A DNA stretch of 64,000 nucleotides, taken from assembly GCA_902702965.1 (NCBI GenBank), contig CACRXP010000679.1, positions 1 through 64,000 of the forward strand. Direction: 5' to 3'. The translations under genes and the position numbers were made by a program. The first letter of the stretch is position 1, and each line of letters starts with the position of its first letter. The notes below the pieces were generated by a model that was not told the origin of the DNA, made no database searches, and saw nothing but the letters and a program-made list of their open reading frames with translations. This document shows positions 56,207 to 64,000 of this stretch, one piece after another. This DNA is from Spirometra erinaceieuropaei. Its lineage: Eukaryota > Platyhelminthes > Cestoda > Diphyllobothriidea > Diphyllobothriidae.

Positions 56207-56900
56207 TATGAATATTTGATCTGAAATCCACCCAGCCACTGGGGAGTAACCGCGTAATATTCACAAACCGCCAACAGGCGGCCAATAGTGTAGAATTGTG
56301 TAATTATTTACCGTACAGACAACACAGGTACTAGCTTAAAGCCCAGACACGCGTGTTCCGCCGATCTTGTGTCGCTGCCTGACGCAGCTGCGAGGGGTTC
56401 GGCTCGTCAGTGGGTCCCCCAGCTTCCCCCGTGTGTTTTCTGGTATATGAACTCCAGTTTCAACTTGCCTTGTTTAATTTCCGAGGAAATTAATGCGCGA
56501 ACTTGGAGTAACTCTTTCGAAACGGGCCTTTTCTGACACGCTCCAAATTTCGATATGAATATTTGATCTGAAATCCACCCAGCCACTGGGGAGTAACCGC
56601 GTAATATTCACAAACCGCCAACAGGCGGCCAGTAGTGTAGAATTGTGCAATGATTTACCGTACTAACAACACAGGTAATAGTTAAAAGCCCAGACACGCG
56701 TGTTCCGCCGATCTGGTGCCGCTGCCTCAAGCAGCTACGAGGGGTTCGGCTCATCAGCCGGCTCCTAGCCAGTACTTGTGTCGTCAGTACGGTAAACAAT
56801 TACACAATCTTCCAGCCGCAAAACCCACTCAGAAACCACACACGGAAGACTGGGGGACCCACTGATGAGCCGAACCCCTCGCAGCTGCGTCAGGCTGTTG
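56207..56900 (+). repeat. Local direct repeat with an inverted third piece
   Basis: 56207-56400 recurs at about 56552-56755 (offset about 345 bp), sharing GATATGAATATTTGATCTGA, AATCCACCCAGCCACTGGGG, GCGTAATATTCACAAACCGC and CCCAGACACGCGTGTTCCGC. The segment ending GAGGGGTTCGGCTCGTCAGT then appears inverted at 56850-56895 (CTGATGAGCCGAACCCCTCG, CAGCTGCGTCAGG). A related GGGGTTCGGTCCATCACTGG occurs at 58269. Confidence 0.8.
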
Positions 56901-59145
56901 GGAGTGCCTACACTCCCAAAAACAAGAGCCAGCCAATCACGGGAGGCCACATGCGTTTTCTCTACTGCGCTGTCATCATAATCGTGGCGCCTCTCCATTG
57001 GCTTTTCCTCGCGGGCCTGATCGATCAGCATATTCGAATTATCGATCGGCTCGTCTCGAATGTTCTTCCCGATGGGCATTGGTCGAACGCCGGCGAGGCA
57101 CAGTAGGGCGTTATAAATATGCGTTACATCCAGTTAATTTTGACTTGCAATTTCCTAATACACAGTTTCGTGGCCGGTCGCGTTCTCCTTCTCTGCCGCG
57201 TTGGTATTGGGGACAAGGGTCGAGTGCGCATACGCTCCACAGGATTTCACGTACCAGGTGGGTCATAACACAGGCAGCGGCACAGGACCGGTGAGACACG
57301 TGTCTGGGCATCCAGTTAGTACCTGTGCTTTCAGTATGGTAAATAGTTGCAAAAGTCACCTAAAACACTAGAACGACGAAGGTGACCCTCCCCCCCCCCC
57401 GCCCTCTCGGTAGAAAGCATCGGAGCGAAGTTGGTACAGGTGTTCGGCTGACAGATTTTAGGGAGTGCAGAGAAACCGCATGCAAAAGAAACCCTTCATC
57501 GTTCGTAATACAGATGGCCTCGGACTAAATTCCGGGGAGACTGACATTAGCCACAAGCTTATCTCTAAAGTCTGCGTCTTAATCGCTTGAGGGATCCCCA
57601 CCCTTACTCAAACGTCACGTAAAAAGCCGAGTCAGCCGCGGAGCAATGTCCTCGGCAAAACAGTCGAATTGCACCGCTCAATTTTAAGTGCATAACTACT
57701 TTCAGAGCATTACAACCGCACCAGTGGCGGCCCACGCCTTCAACTGCCAAGGGTTAAAAGGAGAAAGCCAGCCGACTAATTTTATCGTTCCGGACTCTTG
57801 AAGAACACTTGCCAACGAGAATGACAGCCCAGCCACAAGCAGTAAGTTCTCCGGCGATTGACTCGTACAGCGGTCTGGAAGACGCCATTATGCGCATCCT
57901 TTAACATTCTGCGCCATCTGACGTATCGCCACTTCGCCTGCAACTGGCGAATCTGGAATCAAGCCCCCACCCATGAATGACTCCTTAAATTAGCGCTGGA
58001 TGACCCACGCACGTGATGAAAGAAGTGGCAAGTGGAGGTTCGCGCCCCAGCTCCAAATCATCCGCTCGGTACTATCGGAATTTAGGGCCGTTTATAACTT
58101 AATGGTAAAGGGTGCCAAGTGCACACCGCTCACTGCTGTGTGTGTGTCATCTTGCTGTGGTCAGCCGGTATGGCAGTCGTTAAGCATTATGTTGTGTGAT
58201 TTTTATCACAGCATATGTGCTGGCTAGAAGCCCAGGCAGGTGCTTCGTCATTATTCTGCCAGTGCACGACACAGTTGCAGGGGGTTCGGTCCATCACTGG
58301 GTCCCGCGGTGTCAGTACGGCAGAGCACGCAACAGGTGTATACTGCTGGTTGTGTGTGTGTGAATACGGCACGCTTATCTAACTGAAGTTGGGAAATTTC
58401 GGCTGAAATATTTATACCAACTTTCGGAAGGGGCCTATAAAGCTTCCCCTCGGATAATCTACTCCAGGCTAGTGCATCGGTTTCTGCGATTAAAAAGACT
58501 GAAAGTCATAAAACCGCCTACAGACGGAAGTCCGTAGATGAGAGATAAACCCGTCCCCCGCACGCGGTCCCAGAGGGCCGATGCCTTCAGACTAACCCAG
58601 TCTCCAATGGCACACTAATAGAATCCAGGGGGTTCTCCCCTCCCCCCCCCCATCACTGACGTCGAGTAATTAAAACGCATAAGGCGATCAGGTACCCCCA
58701 CACTACTATTTTACTGTGCTTCAGTTCTACTCGCTGACGTAGCAAACTCTAAGAGGCAATGGAAAGTTGAACGTCGGCCGTCCTATGCTCTGCGCTGGCA
58801 GGATAATTACTCTAGCAGGCTACAGATCTGCCCACTGATCTAACAATTTCCCCTACGACATCGGGGTTGCTAAGGTGTGCCGGTGGCAAATGGCCGGTTT
58901 ATACCCGTTCACACGAAGCACAGCATTCAGCAGGGCCGCTTCTTCGACGTAGTCAAGACGTGTCTGTCGGCAGCCAGGTGTGCACTCGAAATCGCCTGAC
59001 CCAGGTAAAAAGCAATGGCGACAAGAGTGTACGGCGCAATATCCGACGGCTGAGAGGTTGCTATTGGCGAGAACTCTGGCCCTTCGTAAAAAAGGATGCA
59101 TTTATGGTATGGGTTATGACTGTACAGTTGGAAACTGCCGGGAAA
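56901..59145. other. Intergenic sequence 3' of the SNRPB2-like gene
   Basis: No gene recognised in 2.2 kb. C-runs occur at about 57391 and 58640. This stretch should hold the 3' UTR and polyadenylation site of the minus-strand gene at its right end; I see no canonical AATAAA just past the stop codon on the minus strand. Confidence 0.4.
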
Positions 59146-59397
59146 TTACTTCTTGGCATAAGTAATGGTCATCGCGTGGGTTGGGGTGAGCTTAAATCCG
59201 TTGTAGGCTGCCTTGGCCGCAGTAGCCTGGTTCTCCGTCTCGTATTCAACAAAACCAATACCGCCAACAGCCCTCCTGGCTTCCTGGAAGCCAGAGAACT
59301 GACTGAAAAGCATGGTGAGCATGGCATCTGTTGTTTCCTCCGGTAGATTGCTGACAAAGAGGACCCGATTGGGAGGCTCGGCTTCAGCAGCTTCCAT
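59146..59397 (-). CDS. SNRPB2: U1A/U2B''-type snRNP protein, last exon (RRM2)
   Basis: Terminal coding exon of a spliceosomal snRNP protein that binds a U1 or U2 snRNA stem-loop. The exon starts after TTTTCATCCTTTCAG (acceptor AG complement at 59398-59399), in phase 0, and ends at a TAA (59146-59148). It encodes MEAAEAEPPNRVLF then the second RRM: RNP2-like LFVSNLPEETTDAM, LTMLFSQFSGFQE, RNP1-like IGFVEYETENQA, and the family's conserved C-terminus FKLTPTHAMTITYAKK. The C-terminal ITYAKK and NLPEET box are diagnostic of the U1A/U2B''/snf family. SNRPB2 is chosen over SNRPA because of the short linker before RRM2; flatworms may have a single snf-like gene serving both roles. Confidence 0.85.
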   Translation of the reverse strand: MEAAEAEPPNRVLFVSNLPEETTDAMLTMLFSQFSGFQEARRAVGGIGFVEYETENQATAAKAAYNGFKLTPTHAMTITYAKK

Positions 59398-59518
59398 CTG
59401 AAAGGATGAAAAGAGAAACATCAATTGCTACTATACGTTAATTGAGTAAGAGTTAATGCTAAAATACATTTTTGAAGTTGCGAAAATTGCCCTAGACGGA
59501 TCCATAAGGCCTACTCAC

Positions 59519-59683
59519 ATCAATCTGTGGGGTGGCCGCCGCAGCTGCCTGGGCGCGTTGAGCAAGCTTCCTGCGACGTCTCTTCTCCTTCTCTTCCTCA
59601 CGCTTCTTCTGAGTCTCCGCGGTAACACCCATGAGGATTTTGATTTGCGTGGAGTTCGTCTTCGCGTACTGGATTCTCATTGG
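59519..59683 (-). CDS. SNRPB2: U1A/U2B''-type snRNP protein, penultimate exon (linker)
   Basis: 165-nt exon, phase 0 at both ends, between acceptor CCTCATACCAG and donor GTGAGT (complement of 59513-59518). It is joined to the last exon across a 121-bp intron. It begins PMRIQYAKTNSTQI, the strongly conserved end of RRM1, then becomes a basic, helical KKREEEKEKRRRRKLAQRAQ stretch and an Ala-rich AAAAATPQID ending the linker. The rest of RRM1 must come from upstream exons. None was found up to 64000, so the next intron is at least 4.3 kb and contains A5, a B fragment and a PLE. Confidence 0.85.
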
Positions 59684-60075
59684 CTGGTATGAGGACAGGG
59701 GAGGCAAATCAAAAAAGTTGTTAAAAGGAAGGACTCGAGTGCAAGTAGAACAGTAGCGCCAGAATTCAGTGATATTTCACGGCAGGAGTAAGCCACTCGA
59801 AAGAACCTTCCGGGGAATAAAGAGTTCCATCCGAAAAACAATACTTACGAATGCCCGCAGAAAGTTTTTCGGAAATAGACAGCGTATGTAAGCCACTTTT
59901 CGTAAAAGTCGCATTCATCATAAATGTACACACTTTAACAAGAAATAGTCGGTTATGCGATAGGAACTCTTCAAGCACTAGATTAGAGGATCATTTTGAC
60001 GCTTAACAACCTTATCATCCTCGGTGGTATTTCATATCGCTATTTCCAGTTCACTTAGCCAGAACATTTAAAAAT
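59684..60075 (-). other. Inferred intron of the SNRPB2-like gene
   Basis: No RRM1-like reading in any frame. It is presumably the 3' part of the long intron preceding the linker exon. Confidence 0.5.
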
Positions 60076-61026
60076 AGTGAGTGACTAATCATGAAATATT
60101 GGCCGGAATTCTGAAATGCGTTTTTGATTAGGAAGGATTACTTAGATGAGGTTGTATTATTGATTACTATGCGGCATAATCCTATAATATTTCGGACTCG
60201 CCAGGATGTCGGCTTTTGAATGCGATTCTTTTCGACCTGTAGAAAAATGCACTCGTTAGAAAATGACTACTTAAGTAGCATGCATGTTTCACATTGATTA
60301 TCGGTGGTTTTATAAATTCTAATATATTTTAAAGGAAACATGCACAAAAGATGATTCATATATTTGATTGGTAAATAATCACATTGTCTTTACATTTTAT
60401 ATCCAAAGAAAGTATACTTAGGTTTTGAAAATTGTTCCTAATTCCCGAATAATTTTGAACCCGATCAGCCGTTGTGCTAGCGTTTAGCGGTTTCAGTCCA
60501 CAAAGTGTATACTTTCCGCGTAAGAAAAATCATACATTCCTCTATGCCTTTAAGAAGATACCAAATAGAGTTCACAAAATGTTGCAATGGATGTGGACTA
60601 TGTTGTACACTTCATGAGGACAGGTACGATGCCGCATGAATGGACACTGCACAGTCTTCAAAAATCTCATAAGTAGACATTTGAAACCTAAAGGCGCTCT
60701 TTTTCGATTATAAGACGTGAAAATGGCGTGATGTTCTACCAAATGAATAAGAGAAAGCATATTTTTATGCACAAAATACTCGAAGTTATAAAACCGTCGA
60801 AAATCAGTGCGACACCCGTGCTACTTAAGCAGTCATTTCCTACCAAGTGCGTTTTCTACAGGTCGAAAAGAGTCGAATTCAGAGGCCAACATCCTGGCGA
60901 GTCCGAAAAATTCGAGGATTATGCCGCAAGATAATCAGTAATAACAACCCCACCTAAGTAATCCCTCCTAGTCGAAAACGCATTTCATAATTTCGGCCAA
61001 CATTTCACGAGATCGGCCACTCACTG
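60076..61026. mobile_element. Hairpin element A5 (probably intronic)
   Basis: Left end AGTGAGTGACTAATCATGAA and right end CACGAGATCGGCCACTCACTG, followed by TA; TA also precedes the left end (one or two terminal bases lost there). The arms keep the family blocks (CTACTTAAGTAGCATGCATG at 60268; CTACTTAAGCAGTCATTTCC at 60820). It lies between the visible exons and the missing upstream exons of the minus-strand gene. Confidence 0.8.
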
Positions 61027-61429
61027 TATGTAGGCCTGATGTCGTCTAGAAAGTTAAAACAAAATTTGTGGGCAGCGCCGTCACGTAGACGCGAGTGAAG
61101 GCATGCAAGGTCGGGCAAGCAACCCTGGCGTGCTTGACTATCAGCCCAGGTCGAAAGTCGAGATCTGGTAGGTTAACTAATAATTCAGCCCCGATCTGAA
61201 CTTCAAAGCAGGCCACAAATACACCTTACTGCGGTCTTTACGGTAAATCGCTTCGATGAAATAACCACGATTCGCCTTGGAGACTGTTTCGTGTAAGGAT
61301 CAGAACCACCATGTGCGGGGCACGCGTAGACAATCTATTCGGCCTTTAGTCCCTGCTGACGGTCGTTCTGACAATACCTCTTCAATGAAACGTGGGTGTG
61401 AAAAGAGGAAGCTGGGTAGGTTCAGCACG
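61027..61429. other. Unassigned sequence
   Basis: No exon or repeat recognised. Confidence 0.35.
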
Positions 61430-61553
61430 ACTTTATTATAGAATTATGCTGCATGATGGTTAATCTAACAACCCTACTTAATTCATCTTTTCGAAACGAA
61501 AACGCATTTCGAAGTTTCTGATTAGAATTCATGAGTTGGCCCACTTACTGTAC
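61430..61553. repeat. Hairpin family B, right terminus only (B7)
   Basis: Contains TATAGAATTATGCTGCATGA, CTACTTAATTCATCTTTTCG and AACGCATTTCGAAG. It ends ATTCATGAGTTGGCCCAC-TTACTG followed by TA. Confidence 0.65.
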
Positions 61554-62141
61554 GGCCCCAAAATGACTGCACGTTTTCCTCTTACTGTGTGTCAGCAATT
61601 TAGTCAGACGATGAGTTAAATGCTACAAGGGATTGTAGCGGCCCTGTATTTAAGGGTCTGCCGGCAAGTTGGTCCACATCCGGCCTGCGAATTAGTCGGT
61701 GGTCAAATTAGCAAGAGAGGATATAAGAGCCCTCTAGAAAGAGAGGCTTCGTAGTAAATGGCATTCACCAGTCCATAGCGATTGCAGATCGGATTCACAG
61801 CGTGCTCTGCAATAATCATTTCTTACATTTTGACCGTGGTTAAGTGTTTCCTCTTAGGCCTCAGACTAGATTCCTTTCATGAGCTCCCATGCAGGGTCTG
61901 CAGCCCACACGTTTTACTAATTTACAAAAGTCTGATTTGCGTATCTGTGCGGTTTCGTGCCCTACAGTGCTGCAATAACTCACACAGACAGCCCTTCGTC
62001 TAGATGGGCCGAAATGGTTTTGTCATTTGGAAAATACTGCGCAATGACATCGAAAAGACTATCACCCAATATACATTTTCAGTTTTTGAACATACGCAAC
62101 ATTGCCCATAGAAGCGAAGAGACGAGACCCAGGAATTAGTC
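61554..62141. other. Unassigned sequence
   Basis: No gene recognised. A TATAAGAG word at 61721 has no other promoter support. Confidence 0.35.
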
Positions 62142-62987
62142 TTGAAGGAGACACGATCGCCGCTCTATCGGCGTGTCGAAACGCACTGCAGTGAGCCGGA
62201 AGACAAAATTGCCGAACTACAATACCTCCGACGGGTCTTCAAAGCCAATGGCTACCCGCGCAACTTCGTCGACCGGTGCATACGCAAAAGGGACGAAAGG
62301 CTTAACCGCACGGACACCAAATCTTGGCGGGCACTTCCGTATGTGAAGAACGTCTCGGAAGCTGTCGGCCGCCTTCTCGCACCACTTGGGGTTGGAGTGG
62401 CACACAGACCGGAAGCAACCATCAGGCGTCTGTTCATGAAACCGAAAGACCCACTGCCACGGATAGAAACGTCTGGAGTCGTTTATCGGATCTGGTGCAG
62501 TTGCGGACAAAGCCACTACGTCGGAAAAACCGGAAGACAGCTCCGAACGAGAATGGCCGAACACGCGGCAGCGGTGCGCAGAAATGACGCCAGCTCCCAA
62601 GTGGCGGCTCATTCGACGAGATCCGGCCACACATTCAAATTCGATGAGGCCGAAATTCTCGCAAGATGTGACAACCGCTTGAGCCGGGAGCTACTGGAAT
62701 CATGGTTTACTGGCCCCCAGTCCACCAACAAGTGCAACGATCTTCCCACTCCATACTGCGTGCTAAAACTTCGCCTAGGCGGAGTAACAAGCCATGCGGG
62801 GAGCGCAGAGGTGAACACTTTTCCCAACACCGGGGTCGGTGCGTCAGATGGTCGAGCAATCATCACGCCAACATCCAACGCACGTGATGAAATTGCAGCA
62901 ATTGTCGACTCGAATGTCGGCCATCAAGCGACGATCAAACCAAGTGCGACGATTCCGGATGAAGGGGGGAGGCGTGAATGTTCATAG
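62142..62987 (+). CDS. PLE GIY-YIG endonuclease ORF (281 codons, uninterrupted)
   Basis: The longest intact coding frame in the window. Its first methionine lies in the terminal repeat, so the start is fortuitous. Residues from about 10 on are the RT-endonuclease linker (YRRVETHCSEPEDKIAELQY, RRVFKANGYP, LPYVKNVSEAVGRLLAPLGV). The GIY-YIG nuclease follows: SGVVYRIWCSCGQSHYVGK, LRTRMAEHAAAV, VAAHSTRSGHTFKFDEAEIL and SRELLESWF. The tail has GRAIITPTSNARDEIAAIV and PSATIPDEGG. The conserved Tyr of VVYRI and YVG, Arg of LRTRM and acidic residues of DEAE and LLESW are present. The domain nicks target DNA in the retroelement cycle. Without RT this copy cannot mobilise by itself. Intactness suggests recent insertion, not necessarily selection. 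Confidence 0.8.
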   Translation: MKETRSPLYRRVETHCSEPEDKIAELQYLRRVFKANGYPRNFVDRCIRKRDERLNRTDTKSWRALPYVKNVSEAVGRLLAPLGVGVAHRPEATIRRLFMKPKDPLPRIETSGVVYRIWCSCGQSHYVGKTGRQLRTRMAEHAAAVRRNDASSQVAAHSTRSGHTFKFDEAEILARCDNRLSRELLESWFTGPQSTNKCNDLPTPYCVLKLRLGGVTSHAGSAEVNTFPNTGVGASDGRAIITPTSNARDEIAAIVDSNVGHQATIKPSATIPDEGGRRECS

Positions 62988-63054
62988 GTATGCGGTAGCA
63001 TGGTTACGGCATCCTATAAATACCGCAGCCCCTTGTGCAGCAACACCCATTTCT

Positions 63055-63130
63055 GCTTTTTTGTCTCTGATGATGGATTCGAGTAGGAATCCGAAACGTC
63101 AGGCTAATAAAGCTCTTGTCGCGGCGATCG
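63055..63130 (+). ncRNA. Hammerhead ribozyme motif in PLE tail
   Basis: CTGATGA at 63067-63073; helix II GGATTC/GAATCC with loop GAGTAG; GAAA at 63093-63096; helix III hairpin with AATAAA exposed in the loop; GTC at 63118-63120 as the expected cleavage triplet. Helix I is not obvious in this copy (GCGGC downstream, TTTTTTG upstream), so cleavage may require dimeric or neighbouring strands. The core is identical to the 29.6-kb copy. Confidence 0.65.
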
Positions 63131-63145
63131 TGTCTCCTTCTTCAA

Positions 63146-64000
63146 TACACAACATTACTTTTCGTGCGGTCTAGTTTCTGCATTTATGTCAGCGATCGGC
63201 CTGGTAACATCTGATATTATGAAAACTTTTATCCATATGACGTCCCTATCGGCGAAATCAAGCAAAGTCCTGCTTACCTTAGTGAATCGCATCTCAGTTA
63301 ATGCAAAAGCAGGAAAATAGAAGGAATTCTCGGGAAAGCGTTTTGAAATCTATACGCAAAATGTAGATGGTTGGTAAACCGCCATACCCAGCATTACACT
63401 AATTCTTAAAAGATATTTCAATGTAAATACTATTTCTAAACGTTATTCCATTTGTATTGTCATATTTGCTGTTTTTTGCGTTGACAGACATTCCGTACAT
63501 CTGAAACTGAAATTTACTCAACTACAACCATTTAAGACATTTTGGCAATTCTCCGCTTTTCTGGTATTTCTAAACAACGCAATACTACCATCAATATTTC
63601 TTCCACGTTACCCATTCCCTTAACGTTGTTATTGACCAATACAGATATCGGCTCCATGCATTGCTGCCGTTTTGCGAGAACTTACTTGTACTTGTACGGC
63701 TGCGATCATGTCTGATCTAGCCGGCCTCGATGATGTCCCGAACTGTACCTCTCCACGCGTGACGATCCGCGGCATCGGTTAGCGAGTGATCACTCGTAAA
63801 TTCCGACACCTTTCATCAGATAGTTCAGCGAAAGCTTTATGTAATCAAGACCATTTATGTCTCGCTTCTGTGAGGACTCACAATCGTCGCCTTCTACACT
63901 GGGCGCCTGATGGGAGTGCAACTGGATTACAATGGAGGAACGACGTGCATAGCACCGCTCTCACACTTTCAGAACACTCACAATATTAAGACTGGGTCAA
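63146..64000. other. Unassigned sequence
   Basis: No exon, repeat or RNA gene recognised. It presumably continues the long intron of the SNRPB2-like gene. Confidence 0.35.

Larger units (their letters stand above)
62142..63145 (+). mobile_element. 5'-truncated Penelope-like element (lineage A) with inverted ends
   Basis: The element begins at 62142 with TTGAAGGAGACACGATCGCC (then GC), the complement of its own 3' end at 63121-63145 (GCGGCGATCG, TGTCTCCTTC, TTCAA) except for a missing GAA. It then enters coding sequence near 62169 and continues without a break through the GIY-YIG domain, tail and hammerhead core. The RT is missing. Inverted terminal pieces at the 5' end are known from PLE insertions in other animals; they arise during integration. 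Confidence 0.85.

Noticed and set aside
57110..57120. TATAAATA as a promoter
   Set aside because: An isolated TATA-like word with no downstream gene.
62217..62630. 137-codon minus-strand frame
   Set aside because: Antisense shadow of the PLE endonuclease ORF; the same shadow appears at 30113-30460.

Overview
The window looks like a repeat-dominated stretch of a large eukaryotic, most likely flatworm (tapeworm), genome. The reasons are: two spliced exons of a spliceosomal U1A/U2B''-family protein with GT-AG borders; several lineages of Penelope-like retroelements (PLEs) with GIY-YIG endonuclease domains; a LINE whose RT, maturation region and C-terminal zinc fingers resemble the endonuclease-RT elements common in cestodes and trematodes; tRNA-derived SINEs; and no bacterial-type gene packing. 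A diphyllobothriidean cestode (Spirometra/Schistocephalus type) is my inference from recalled element similarity, not something I could search.

Only one host gene is supported: the last two visible coding exons of an SNRPB2/SNRPA (snf-like) gene on the minus strand at 59146-59683. Its first RRM is not in the window, so its upstream exons should lie beyond position 64000, across an intron filled with transposons.

The rest is a layered transposon record. About 1-kb hairpin elements with long inverted arms and TA target duplications occur in two families, here called A (A1 8455-9455, A2 18511-19569, A3 37926-38919, A4 49206-50200, A5 60076-61026, A6 47516-48390) and B (B2, B3, B5-B8 and solo arms). 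A third family, C (~265 bp, ~30-bp inverted ends), and a foldback unit D occur at 48.6-54.3 kb. PLEs of at least four lineages lie at 3838-4430, 11.3-11.8 kb (twice, by duplication), 20.1-21.7 kb, 29.5-32.4 kb, 33.4-34.4 kb, 35.1-36.0 kb and 62.1-63.1 kb. Several end in a recognisable hammerhead-ribozyme core. A decayed Tc1/mariner transposase (23.7-24.8 kb), a Merlin/IS1595-like transposase relic with inverted ends (43.3-44.1 kb) and a zinc-finger LINE (27.35-29.54 and 32.45-32.75 kb) complete the set.

Three kilobase-scale direct duplications shape the layout: 9681-12372 followed directly by 12373-15064; 34955-37365 followed by 37515-39955; and C+D at 48665-51942 followed by C+D at 52725-54340. 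In the last two pairs one copy serves as an empty site for insertions in the other, so the order of insertion can be read from the sequence. The clearest case is three deep: A4 inside the end of B3 inside D1.
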